Shown here in pieces: positions 6,577 to 14,663 of a stretch of 32,357 nucleotides of DNA (positions are counted from its first letter, which is position 1; the number at the start of each line of letters is the position of its first letter). The notes under the pieces were generated by a model that had not been told where the DNA came from, did not search any database, and worked only from the letters and a program-made list of their open reading frames with translations. A program made the position numbers and the translations under genes. Location of the stretch: NCBI GenBank assembly GCA_002869855.2, contig NEWQ02000015.1, positions 1-32,357 on the forward strand, given 5' to 3'. Source of the stretch: Nitrospira sp. CG24D (GTDB lineage: Bacteria; Nitrospirota; Nitrospiria; Nitrospirales; Nitrospiraceae).

Positions 6577-8568
6577 ATGTTGTTGTCTGTCCTTCGATGG
6601 GTCGTATGTGCGTGCGTATTGTGTGTGCTGTGTCCCACCCGTCCGGCGCTAGCCGAACCCGGACCCGAACCCGAACCTGCTCCGGCCGATCAAGCGGATA
6701 TCATTGAGACCCCCGAGGTCGTTGTCAGCGCTACGAAGACGCCGATTCCCGTTACTCGGGTCACGAGTGCGGTCGAGGTGATCACAGCCGAGGATATGAA
6801 AAGGCAGAATTTGCGAAGTGTGGTCGATGCGCTCCGCTTGGCTCAAGGCGTGGCGGCATTTTCCAGCGGTGGCCCAGGGACCGACGTGAGTGTCAGAATC
6901 CGGGGAGGCAGTTCGGCCCAAACGCTGGTGCTTATCGATGGAGCGATCGTCAACAGCGCGACGACGGGCAGTTACAATTTTGCCAATCTGACGACCGACA
7001 ACATCGAACGGATCGAGATTCTTCGAGGCGCACAGAGCATGCTGTACGGGTCTGATGCAATGGGCGGTGTCATCAATATCACGACGAAGAAGGGGCAGGG
7101 GCCGCCGACCGTGGGCGCCTTCCTTGAGTACGGCTCGTTTGCCACTGTGCGTGAAGGCGGGACGGTGTCCGGGAAGCAAGGGATCGTAGACTACAGTCTG
7201 GCGCTATCCCGATGGGATACCTCCAGCTTTTCAGCGGTCAATTACCGGCGCGGCGCCACCGAGCGAGATTCCTATCGCAATTGGACGGGATCCGCTCGCG
7301 TGGGTGTGGATTTGCCGAAAGACGGACGTCTGGACTTCAATTTCAGATGGACCAATTCCGATGTGGCCCTCGACAGCGTGTCGGCGACGTCTCCAAGCGA
7401 TGTCTTCGGATCGAAAAGCAGAGGCCAGGAGTATGTGTTCAGCGGAAGCTATCAGCAGCCATTGACGGAATGGTGGTCGCAGAAACTGACGCTCTCACGC
7501 GCGCAGGAGGCGTCGTTATTCTTGCCAGGTACGTTACAACGAAACCTCGTCACCGGCGCGTTCAGCACTCCCTTTGGCACGCCGAATGAGATACGGGTGT
7601 TATCCAATCGGATCGAATGGCAGCATGACTTTCGAATCACTGAGATGCTCTTGCTCAGCGGGGGTTATCAGTTCCGGGAGCAGCAGGGTGAAAATGATAC
7701 CGGTCTGACCAACCGGATCTTGAGTTCGAATGCGGGATTTGCCCAGGCTCAGGTCAATCTCTGGGATCGCCTCTTTGGAACGGCGGGAGTTCGGTACGAC
7801 AGCTATAACGTGTTCGGCAATGCCACGACCTATCGATTGACCGGTGGCTACTATAGCAAGGAGACCGACACGAAACTCCGCACCAGCTATTCAACGGGTT
7901 TCCGTGCACCGAGCATGAATGAGTTGTACTTTCCTAATTTTGGCAATTCTCAACTCGGGCCTGAGAAGAGTCAAAGCATGGATGTGGGGATCGATCAGTT
8001 TTTTCTCTCCAAGTCTCTGAAGCTCAGCGGAGGGTTTTTCTGGAACCGCTACCGCAATCTGATCGTGACGACGAACGATCCGGTGTTTTGTGCGCCCTTT
8101 AGCACCTTCGGGTTTTGTCCGCAGCAACTTGGTGACGCCTCGACGAAGGGATGGGAGGCCAGTTTGTCTTACGCCTATACCAGCGAACGGATGTTTCTTC
8201 GAGGCCTGACCTTCCAGGCGCAGTATACGAATACTTTGACCAGGGATCTGGATACGGCGGCACGTCTCCCGCGTTGGCCGGTCGATCAATGGAGTATGGT
8301 ATTGGGGTATCAACCCATCGAACCGATGTGGATCACCGTCACGGGCCGTTATGTAGGCTCGCGGTTCAATACCACGGGAAACAATCAAAGCCTTCGCGCG
8401 TTCGATGTCTGGTCACTGGCGGCAACGTATGACGTCACCAAGCAGGTACAGGTCTATCTACGGGCAGAAAATCTCTTCAATGAAAAGTACGAGGAGATTG
8501 CCAGTGCGGGTGTCCCGATTCGTTCGATATTCGGCGGAGTACGCGTCGCATTTAGTGCCAAGCCATGA
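6577..8568 (+). CDS. btuB: TonB-dependent outer-membrane cobalamin receptor
   Basis: A 663-residue receptor that moves cobalamin across the outer membrane using TonB energy. A signal peptide ends near ALA at residue 26, and a proline/glutamate-rich stretch follows. A TonB-box-like ETPEVVVSATK precedes the plug domain (VTSAVEVITAEDMKRQNL, VRIRGGSSAQTLVLIDG, IERIEILRGAQSMLYGSDAMGGVINITTK, read in blocks). The remainder alternates aromatic and polar residues as in a 22-strand barrel, with YSTGFRAPSMNELYFPNFGN and a C-terminal RAENLFNEKYEEI segment typical of BtuB/vitamin B12 receptors. AGGGAG lies eight bases before the ATG. The upstream B12 riboswitch supports the substrate. cobB begins 10 bases downstream. 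Confidence 0.93.
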   Translation: MLLSVLRWVVCACVLCVLCPTRPALAEPGPEPEPAPADQADIIETPEVVVSATKTPIPVTRVTSAVEVITAEDMKRQNLRSVVDALRLAQGVAAFSSGGPGTDVSVRIRGGSSAQTLVLIDGAIVNSATTGSYNFANLTTDNIERIEILRGAQSMLYGSDAMGGVINITTKKGQGPPTVGAFLEYGSFATVREGGTVSGKQGIVDYSLALSRWDTSSFSAVNYRRGATERDSYRNWTGSARVGVDLPKDGRLDFNFRWTNSDVALDSVSATSPSDVFGSKSRGQEYVFSGSYQQPLTEWWSQKLTLSRAQEASLFLPGTLQRNLVTGAFSTPFGTPNEIRVLSNRIEWQHDFRITEMLLLSGGYQFREQQGENDTGLTNRILSSNAGFAQAQVNLWDRLFGTAGVRYDSYNVFGNATTYRLTGGYYSKETDTKLRTSYSTGFRAPSMNELYFPNFGNSQLGPEKSQSMDVGIDQFFLSKSLKLSGGFFWNRYRNLIVTTNDPVFCAPFSTFGFCPQQLGDASTKGWEASLSYAYTSERMFLRGLTFQAQYTNTLTRDLDTAARLPRWPVDQWSMVLGYQPIEPMWITVTGRYVGSRFNTTGNNQSLRAFDVWSLAATYDVTKQVQVYLRAENLFNEKYEEIASAGVPIRSIFGGVRVAFSAKP

Positions 8569-8578
8569 GGATGAGTAA

Positions 8579-9979
8579 ATGAACTATCCGCGACTGGTCA
8601 TTGCCGGCACTTCTAGTGGTGTCGGCAAGACGACGGTCACATTGGCCATCCTGGCGGCTCTGCGACAGCGGGGCCGCCGGGTGCAGCCGTTCAAGGCAGG
8701 GCCTGATTTTATCGATCCCGGCCATCATACGGCGGCCACCGGTCGTGCCTCTCGCAACCTGGACGGCTGGATGTTGGGGGTGGACCTCAATCGAGCACTC
8801 TTTGCGAAGGCCGCTGCCGATGCGGAGATCTCGATCATCGAAGGGATGATGGGATTGTTCGATGGCAGTTCGCCGGTGAACGAGATCGGCAGCACGGCTG
8901 AAATCGCTAAGCAATTGGATGCGCCGGTCCTTCTTGTCATCGACGGCAGTGCGATGGCGCGTTCCGCTGCGGCGATGGTGTCGGGGTATGCGCAGTTCGA
9001 TCCGGCGTTGAGGGTCGTGGGTGTTTTGTTTAATCGGGTCAACAGCGAGGGGCACTACCAGCTGCTCAAGGAGGCGGTCGAGCAGCACACGAATGTAGCG
9101 GTGGTGGGTTATTTGCGTCAGGATCAGGCCGTGACAATCTCCGATCGTCACCTCGGACTGGTGACCGCGATGGAGCAAGGCACCGGCGAACTCTATGACC
9201 GACTGGCGAAGGCTGCGGCTGATACCATCGATCTGGATCGAATCGAATCCCTGGCTGGTTCGTGCGGTGTATTGGCAGCGTCGCCTCAGCTTGTGAAGCA
9301 GAACCGGCAGCATACGGTTCGCATCGGTGTCGCGCAGGACCAGGCCTTTTGCTTCTACTATCCTGAGAATCTTGAACTGCTGGAAGCGGAGGGGGCCGAG
9401 CTGGTTCCATTTTCTCCACTTACAGACCACGCCATACCTGATGATGTGGCCATGCTGTATCTCGGTGGTGGCTATCCTGAGCTGCACGGCGTGGCGTTGG
9501 CGGAAAATATCACCATGCGAACGTCCATTAGAGAATTTGCCGGGAGGGGCGGAACGATCTATGCGGAATGCGGCGGCATGATGTACCTCACGCAGGCGAT
9601 TCGTGACTTCGAGGGGCGATCACATGAGATGGTCGGGTTGTTTCCTGCCGAAGCGGTCATGCGGAAGCCAGGCTTGACGCTGGGATACCGTACGGTGACT
9701 CTCGCGCGGCCCTGTATTCTTGGCGCAGCAGGTCTGACGGCGCGGGGCCACGAATTTCATTATTCCACATTGGTTCTGAAAGAGCCGTTGACCCATGCCT
9801 GTGGACTGACGGATGTTCAAGGAGAATCGAAGGGGCCGGATGGGTTATCCATTAGTAATGTGGTAGCGCTCTACACGCATCTTCACTTTTCCAGTCAGCC
9901 ACAGGTCGCAGCTTCGTTGGTGGCGTCTGCTCGCGGAACGAAGGGTTGGAATTCGGTCTGGCAGGGAGGGACGCGATGA
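8579..9979 (+). CDS. cobB: Cobyrinic acid a,c-diamide synthase
   Basis: A 466-residue ATP- and glutamine-dependent enzyme that amidates the a and c carboxylates of cobyrinic acid (CbiA/CobB family). The N-terminal P-loop domain begins AGTSSGVGKTTVTLAIL, followed by PFKAGPDFIDPGHH and EGMMGLFDG, both family signatures. The C-terminal class I glutaminase domain has its nucleophile Cys331 in YAECGGMMYLTQ and a catalytic histidine block at ARGHEFHYST. The length is normal. It is encoded 10 bases after btuB and its stop overlaps the start of cobO (ATGA). The name cbiA is used for the anaerobic-pathway enzyme; sequence alone does not decide which pathway feeds it. Confidence 0.95.
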   Translation: MNYPRLVIAGTSSGVGKTTVTLAILAALRQRGRRVQPFKAGPDFIDPGHHTAATGRASRNLDGWMLGVDLNRALFAKAAADAEISIIEGMMGLFDGSSPVNEIGSTAEIAKQLDAPVLLVIDGSAMARSAAAMVSGYAQFDPALRVVGVLFNRVNSEGHYQLLKEAVEQHTNVAVVGYLRQDQAVTISDRHLGLVTAMEQGTGELYDRLAKAAADTIDLDRIESLAGSCGVLAASPQLVKQNRQHTVRIGVAQDQAFCFYYPENLELLEAEGAELVPFSPLTDHAIPDDVAMLYLGGGYPELHGVALAENITMRTSIREFAGRGGTIYAECGGMMYLTQAIRDFEGRSHEMVGLFPAEAVMRKPGLTLGYRTVTLARPCILGAAGLTARGHEFHYSTLVLKEPLTHACGLTDVQGESKGPDGLSISNVVALYTHLHFSSQPQVAASLVASARGTKGWNSVWQGGTR

Positions 9980-10575
9980 CGGAGCAGGATGAGCATAAAG
10001 CAAAGATGGAGCGGCTCAAAGCCTCGGTCGATCGGCGCATTGAGGCAGCGCAAGAAGAGAAGGGTCTGCTGATGATTTATACCGGCGCAGGAAAGGGCAA
10101 AACGACTGCTGCGCTAGGGATGGCTCTTCGATGTATCGGTCACGGGATGAAGGTGGCAGTCGTTCAATTCATCAAAGGGGCTATCGATACCGCGGAAGAG
10201 CGGGCGTTGAAATCGTTCGGCGATCGCGTCACGTTTCTCCGAATGGGGGAAGGCTATACCTGGGAAACGCAGGATCGTGAACGAGATACGAAATTCGCTC
10301 AAGAAGCCTGGAAGACCGTTTGCGGATTCCTGCGCGATCCGTCCTATGCGATGGTGATTCTCGACGAGTTCAATATCGCGCTGCAGCAGGATTATGTGGA
10401 CGTGGCGGAGGTGGTGACTGCGCTGCGTGCTCGCCCTCCGATGCAGCATGTGGTGCTGACGGGCCGTGGGGCGAAAGACGCTTTAATAGAAGAAGCCGAC
10501 CTCGTCACCGAGATGAAGCAGATCAAGCATCCGTTTCGCAAAGGCATTAAGGCGCAGCCGGGGGTGGAATTTTAG
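9976..10575 (+). CDS. cobO: Cob(I)yrinic acid a,c-diamide adenosyltransferase (CobA/BtuR family)
   Basis: This 199-residue enzyme transfers the adenosyl group of ATP to the cobalt of corrinoids. The P-loop GAGKGKTTAALGMALR follows a charged N-terminal helix, and VAVVQFIKG, MVILDEFNIAL and VVLTGRGAKDALIEEADLVTEM are all characteristic of the CobA/CobO/BtuR family. The ATG at 9976 overlaps the cobB stop, indicating translational coupling. A second, unrelated adenosyltransferase (PduO type) is encoded at 12459-13055 in the same locus. The stop codon abuts a 126-bp hairpin repeat. Confidence 0.95.
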   Translation: MTEQDEHKAKMERLKASVDRRIEAAQEEKGLLMIYTGAGKGKTTAALGMALRCIGHGMKVAVVQFIKGAIDTAEERALKSFGDRVTFLRMGEGYTWETQDRERDTKFAQEAWKTVCGFLRDPSYAMVILDEFNIALQQDYVDVAEVVTALRARPPMQHVVLTGRGAKDALIEEADLVTEMKQIKHPFRKGIKAQPGVEF

Positions 10576-10700
10576 CAGGATGCTGAAAAATCCCGCCAGC
10601 CGCGTTCTCGCAGCGTTCAGACCCTCAACGTACCCCAGAGGGTACGCCTCGGCTTTTCACTCGCTGCGGCCTTGCTGGACGGTCTTTTTGAGCAGCCTGC
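10575..10700. repeat. Hairpin repeat element with imperfect terminal inverted repeats
   Basis: The ends are related inverted repeats: GCAGGATGCTGAAAAATC at the left and, on the other strand, GCAGGCTGCTCAAAAAGA at the right. The complementarity extends inward through CCCGCCAGC and CCGTCCAGC. Inside, CGCAGCG pairs with CGCTGCG, and GTACC-CCAGAG-GGTAC forms a central stem. The whole element can fold on itself. It has no reading frame of its own and sits between cobO and the CWC gene, touching the cobO stop codon. Elements of this appearance recur in Nitrospira intergenic regions, as far as I recall. Confidence 0.75.
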
Positions 10701-10728
10701 GAGACAAAGAAGGGAGTGTTTCTCGCCA

Positions 10729-10944
10729 ATGAGAGGGCCGGTCATCAAGACGTGTGAAGCTTGCGGCGTGGCATTCTCGTGCGGCGGGTATCAATGTTGG
10801 TGCGGGAAGGTCGGCATCACCGAGGCACAGATGGATTGGATTGCCGCCCATTATAAAGATTGTCTTTGTCCCGGCTGCTTGGGGAAGGTTGTCGCCGGCG
10901 AACTGGGGCCGCAGATATCGCAGAGTAATCAGCGTGCCACGTGA
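10729..10944 (+). CDS. Small cysteine-rich CWC-type protein
   Basis: A 71-residue protein with cysteines arranged as CEACGVAFSC, YQCWCGK and CLCPGCLGK. This is the layout of the cysteine-rich CWC family, which probably binds metal. The ATG at 10729 has AGGGAG upstream. A longer reading frame from 10672 would begin inside the hairpin repeat and is rejected. No biochemical role is established for the family that I can name. It is encoded inside a cobalamin locus, between the adenosyltransferase cobO and a BtuM-like transporter, so a role in metal or corrinoid handling is possible but unproven. Confidence 0.75.
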   Translation: MRGPVIKTCEACGVAFSCGGYQCWCGKVGITEAQMDWIAAHYKDCLCPGCLGKVVAGELGPQISQSNQRAT

Positions 10945-11005
10945 GCCGTGTGCGTGATGAACATATTCAGAGTCGGATATCCAACAACTCGCTAGGAGGG
11001 ACCAT

Positions 11006-11596
11006 ATGATGTGTATAAATTCTCCCCGGACGCAGATCGTCATCGGTATTGCTCTGGCCACGCTGATGGCCGTCACGCGCGGCCACCATTTCGGCACGCT
11101 CGAACATCTACCGAGCGCCTCCTGGGCTGTCTTCTTTCTTGCCGGACACTATCTCTCCTCTCGCTGGGTTTTTCCGGCGTTGCTGGCTGAAGCGGCATTG
11201 CTCGATGTTGCGGCGGTGACATGGGGCGGCGTGGATAACTTCTGTGTCAGTCCCGCCTATGGTTTCTTGTTGCCGGCCTATGGTGTGTTGTGGGGAGCCG
11301 GCCGCTGGTATGCAGCGCGTCACCGGGAGAATGTCGTGACGCTGCTCCCGCTGGCGGTGAGTCTCGTGCTCGGCGCGGCTCTGTGTGAAGTGATTTCAAG
11401 CGGCGGCTTTTACTTTTTCTCCGGCCGTTTTGAGCAGACGAATCTAACCCAGTTTGCCACGCGTCTTGTGGAGTATTTTCCAGGAGCCTTCTCGGCAGTG
11501 TTGTTCTATGTCGGCATTGCCGGTGGTATTCATACATTATTTAGCGTGGCCGGTGGGGTAATGGCACGGACCGAGCGATTCAGGACTTCGAGTTAG
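11006..11596 (+). CDS. btuM: BtuM-like cobalamin transporter (solitary S component)
   Basis: A 196-residue membrane protein with about six hydrophobic segments, sized like an ECF-transporter S component. The sequence HLPSASWAVFFLAG, FPALLAEAALLD and FCVSPAYGFLLPAYG fits the predicted B12 transporter family BtuM. Counting from the first Met, the cysteine in FCVSP is residue 80, matching the cobalt-coordinating Cys80 described for the Thiobacillus denitrificans BtuM. AGGAGGG lies a few bases upstream of the ATG at 11006; the adjacent ATG at 11009 is equally possible. No ECF energising subunits are encoded nearby. The family call is from memory of the motif and from context; a BtuN-type label is the alternative. 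Confidence 0.7.
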   Translation: MMCINSPRTQIVIGIALATLMAVTRGHHFGTLEHLPSASWAVFFLAGHYLSSRWVFPALLAEAALLDVAAVTWGGVDNFCVSPAYGFLLPAYGVLWGAGRWYAARHRENVVTLLPLAVSLVLGAALCEVISSGGFYFFSGRFEQTNLTQFATRLVEYFPGAFSAVLFYVGIAGGIHTLFSVAGGVMARTERFRTSS

Positions 11597-11691
11597 CTGA
11601 GACGGGACCACAGGGTGATTGAGCGGATACTTCCATTCGATCGTTCAATGGGAGGCCGGTGTCGTCGGTTGATGCCATGTGAAGGAGACGT

Positions 11692-12459
11692 ATGGCTCGG
11701 GAAACGGGTGTTCACAGGGTCATACGATCCGGCCGCGATGGAGCAGCTCCACGGGCGAGCGTGACGCAAGAAGGCCATGGGCCGCGCCATGAGTTTAGCT
11801 TGCCAGAGCGGGAGGCGGTCTATCGGGCGATCTTTGAGCGGCGCGATGTCCGCCGGAACTTTCTGCCGACGCCGATTCCAGACCAGATCTTGACGCGCGT
11901 GCTGACCGCGGCCCACCATGCCGGGTCGGTGGGATTCATGCAGCCATGGGATTTTGTAGTGGTTCGCAATCGTGCGACCAAGGGCGCGGTGAAAGAGCTC
12001 TTTCAACAGGCCAATACCGACGCCGCGACACGCTATCGCGGAGAGCGGGCCGCGCTCTACCGGAGCCTCAAGCTGGAGGGGATCGAGGAAGCCCCGATCA
12101 ATATCGGCGTGACGTGCAGCCGCCAGCGAGGCGGCCCTCACGTGCTGGGCCGTTCGACGGTGCGCGATACGGATCTGTATAGCACCTGCTGTGCCATTCA
12201 AAACCTCTGGCTGGCCGCACGCGCGGAGGGCATCGGGGTCGGATGGGTCAGCATTCTCGATCATGGCGCCTTGAAGCGGGTGCTCGGGGTGCCCAAGCCG
12301 GTCAAAGTGCTGGCCTATCTCTGTCTCGGGTACGTGTCGGACTTTGCGACGAAGCCGGACTTGGAATCAGCCGGGTGGCGCGCGAGGATTCCGGTGGAAG
12401 AACTCATTCACTACGAGTCGTGGGGCAATACCGCGACCGGATCTGAGGGGAAACCGTGA
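11692..12459 (+). CDS. bluB: 5,6-Dimethylbenzimidazole synthase BluB
   Basis: A 255-residue member of the nitroreductase-like family. BluB breaks down reduced FMN with oxygen to give dimethylbenzimidazole (DMB), the lower ligand of cobalamin. Motifs are ERRDVRRNFLPTPIP near residue 52, GSVGFMQPWDFVVV, and the C-terminal DLYSTCCAIQNLWLAARAEG then GVGWVSILD. The RRDVR and GFMQPW blocks are BluB signatures. The N-terminus is about 35 residues longer than the conserved core and contains no recognisable domain. GAAGGAG supports the ATG at 11692. The stop overlaps the start of the PduO-type gene. Because the reaction consumes O2, its presence implies an aerobic or microaerobic host. Confidence 0.93.
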   Translation: MARETGVHRVIRSGRDGAAPRASVTQEGHGPRHEFSLPEREAVYRAIFERRDVRRNFLPTPIPDQILTRVLTAAHHAGSVGFMQPWDFVVVRNRATKGAVKELFQQANTDAATRYRGERAALYRSLKLEGIEEAPINIGVTCSRQRGGPHVLGRSTVRDTDLYSTCCAIQNLWLAARAEGIGVGWVSILDHGALKRVLGVPKPVKVLAYLCLGYVSDFATKPDLESAGWRARIPVEELIHYESWGNTATGSEGKP

Positions 12460-13055
12460 TGCGGATTACCAAGGTCTATACCAGGACAGGCGACGCGGGG
12501 AAAACGCGTCTTGCGGGAGGGCAGCAGGTCTGGAAAGACAGTCTGCGAGTGGAGGCCTATGGGACAGTCGATGAGCTGAACGCCTCAATCGGAGTCGTGC
12601 GCGCCATGAATGCCGACATGCTGGATGAGTATTCGGCGGCAGCCATTCTCGAAGAGGAATTGCGTTGGGTGCAGAATAAATTGTTCGATGTCGGGAGTAT
12701 TCTTGCCACGGCGCCGGGACAGACGTTTAAGAACATGCCGCAAGTAGCAGCGAAAGATGTGACTCGGCTGGAAAAACTGATCGATCGTTGCCAGAAAGAT
12801 CTGGAGCCGCTCAAGGAATTTATTCTTCCAGGCGGCGGGAAAGTCTCCAGCTTTTTGCATCAAGCCCGAACGGTCTGTCGGCGCGCTGAACGGCTCTGTG
12901 TGGCCTTGTCGAAAGTTGAGTCGGTGGATTCGGCGATCATCAAGTATGTGAATCGGTTGAGCGACACGTTGTTTGTGCTTGCGCGCTGGGTGGCCAAGAC
13001 GCAGGGTGAGCCGGAATTCTTGTGGGAACGGGATGTCGCCAAGAAAGCGGAGTAG
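12459..13055 (+). CDS. pduO: PduO-type corrinoid adenosyltransferase
   Basis: A 198-residue ATP:cob(I)alamin adenosyltransferase of the PduO family, normally a homotrimer. The N-terminal ATP-binding motif TRTGDAGKTRLAGG is followed by RVEAYGTVDELNASIG. The C-terminal FILPGGGKVSSFLHQARTVCRRAER (in parts) and YVNRLSDTLFVLARW hold the expected arginines and aspartate of the active site. The ATG at 12459 overlaps the bluB TGA by one base. It is unrelated in fold to CobO (9976-10575), so the locus has two routes for corrinoid adenosylation. Confidence 0.94.
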   Translation: MRITKVYTRTGDAGKTRLAGGQQVWKDSLRVEAYGTVDELNASIGVVRAMNADMLDEYSAAAILEEELRWVQNKLFDVGSILATAPGQTFKNMPQVAAKDVTRLEKLIDRCQKDLEPLKEFILPGGGKVSSFLHQARTVCRRAERLCVALSKVESVDSAIIKYVNRLSDTLFVLARWVAKTQGEPEFLWERDVAKKAE

Positions 13056-13590
13056 CTCCATTCGGTCGAAATCGGCGAGCCGGATCATCTTCGTGCTCGG
13101 TGGGTCGGCGTCGGGGAAGAGCGAGATTGCTCTGCGGCTTGCTGGATCGAAGGGACCGAGAGCCTTTGTCGCGACCGGGCAGGGTCTCGATGCTGAGATG
13201 TCGGCAAGGATTGCACGACATCAGGCCACACGTGCCGCGGATTGGGAGACGGCAGAAATTCCACTCGAACTTGCGGCCTGGTTTACGCGCGCAGGGAGCC
13301 GCTATCAGACGATTGTTGTTGATTGTGTGACGCTCTGGCTCAGCAATCTGCAGGGCAACGGGATAAAAGAGCCACTGGTGCTCAAGCGAGTGGCCGGCTT
13401 GCTGGACGCGATGCGGAAGACGAAGGCGAGGATCGTGATCGTGAGCAACGAGTTGGGGCTGGGGCTCGTGCCGGCGGAACCAACGGTTCGGGCCTTTCGA
13501 GATCTGGCCGGGCGGGTGAACCAATTGCTCGCTGCAGGTGCCGATGAGGCGCACCTGGCCGTGAGCGGGATTCCGCTTCGATTGAAATGA
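13033..13590 (+). CDS. cobU: Adenosylcobinamide kinase / adenosylcobinamide-phosphate guanylyltransferase
   Basis: A 185-residue bifunctional enzyme that phosphorylates adenosylcobinamide and then converts it to adenosylcobinamide-GDP. The P-loop is LGGSASGKSE; RIARHQATRAADWETAE carries the histidine that takes GMP in the family; DCVTLWLSN, VSNELGLGLVP and FRDLAGRVNQLLA follow. The start at 13033 gives the usual length after a short basic N-terminal extension and overlaps the preceding gene by 23 bases. An in-frame start at 12973 would lie deep within it. cobT begins 15 bases downstream. Confidence 0.93.
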   Translation: MSPRKRSSSIRSKSASRIIFVLGGSASGKSEIALRLAGSKGPRAFVATGQGLDAEMSARIARHQATRAADWETAEIPLELAAWFTRAGSRYQTIVVDCVTLWLSNLQGNGIKEPLVLKRVAGLLDAMRKTKARIVIVSNELGLGLVPAEPTVRAFRDLAGRVNQLLAAGADEAHLAVSGIPLRLK

Positions 13591-13605
13591 AGAGGGGGAA
13601 TGGGA

Positions 13606-14658
13606 ATGTCGTTACAAGCTGTGTGTGACCGGATTCAATCACCCGATCCCCAGTTACTGGCAAAAGCCCAGGCACGACTGGATCGCCTCACGAAGCCTCA
13701 AGGCAGTTTAGGGCGATTGGAGGAAGTCGCGGCGCGCTATGTGATGGTGACCGGGGAACTGAAACCGGCGATCCCTCGTGGTGTCGTCTTTACCTTTGCG
13801 GCGGATCATGGAGTAACCCGGGAAGGTGTGAGTGCCTATCCCAGAGAAGTCACGCCACAGATGGTGTTGAACTTCCTGCGTGGCGGAGCGGGTGTGAATG
13901 TGTTGGCCCGTCATGCCGGCGTGGGCGTGCGCGTGGTGGACATCGGCGTCGATCATGATTTCGGAACGATGCCGGATCTGATCTCGAAGAAAGTGATGCG
14001 GGGGACGCGCAATTTATTTGTCGAGCCGGCGATGACTCGTGCTGAAGCGGAGCAGTCCGTCTTGATTGGAGTGGAGCTTGCGACGCAGGCGGCACAGGAA
14101 GGCATTGGCCTCATCGGGACCGGCGATATGGGAATCGGGAACACGACGCCGAGCGCGGCGATCACGGCGGTGATGATTGGACGGCCGGTTTCTGAAGTGA
14201 CCGGGCGTGGAACCGGAATCGACGATGCGGGGCATGCGAGGAAGGTGTCGGTGATCCAGCAGGCGCTCGATCTGCATCGCCCTGATCGAGCCGATGCACT
14301 AGACGTGTTGGCCAAAGTGGGCGGGTTGGAAATCGGCGGGCTGGCCGGCTTGATCCTCGGTGCCTCGGCCGAGCGCGTACCGGTGGTGCTGGATGGATTC
14401 ATTGCCGGAGCCGCGGCATTGATTGCCGTCGGTCTTCAGCCTCGTTGCCGCGAGTATCTCATCGCGTCGCATCGTTCCGTTGAACGGGGCCATGCGGCGA
14501 TCTTCGATCATCTCGGCGTGAAGCCGTTGCTGGATCTCGATCTGCGTCTCGGTGAAGGCACCGGCGCCTGTTTGGGCATGAGCCTGGTCTGTGCGGCGCT
14601 TAAGATCTACACTGAAATGGCAACATTCGGTGAAGCCGGCGTGTCGGAGAAAGCCTAA
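13606..14658 (+). CDS. cobT: Nicotinate-nucleotide-dimethylbenzimidazole phosphoribosyltransferase
   Basis: This 350-residue enzyme activates dimethylbenzimidazole to alpha-ribazole 5'-phosphate. Characteristic blocks are RLDRLTKPQGSLGRLEE at the N-terminus, FTFAADHGVTREGVSAYP, GIGNTTPSAAI and the C-terminal LRLGEGTGACLGM, which includes the catalytic glutamate of the family. The ATG at 13606 is preferred over the ATG at 13600, because AGAGGGGGA ends directly against 13600. It supplies the lower ligand joined by CobS, encoded five bases downstream. Confidence 0.95.
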   Translation: MSLQAVCDRIQSPDPQLLAKAQARLDRLTKPQGSLGRLEEVAARYVMVTGELKPAIPRGVVFTFAADHGVTREGVSAYPREVTPQMVLNFLRGGAGVNVLARHAGVGVRVVDIGVDHDFGTMPDLISKKVMRGTRNLFVEPAMTRAEAEQSVLIGVELATQAAQEGIGLIGTGDMGIGNTTPSAAITAVMIGRPVSEVTGRGTGIDDAGHARKVSVIQQALDLHRPDRADALDVLAKVGGLEIGGLAGLILGASAERVPVVLDGFIAGAAALIAVGLQPRCREYLIASHRSVERGHAAIFDHLGVKPLLDLDLRLGEGTGACLGMSLVCAALKIYTEMATFGEAGVSEKA

Positions 14659-14663
14659 GTCCC

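Noticed and set aside
8552..9487. A 311-codon open frame on the minus strand
   Set aside because: It lies antisense within cobB, which has clear motifs in the plus strand. The antisense product has no family features and is rich in His and Arg, as expected of a shadow frame.
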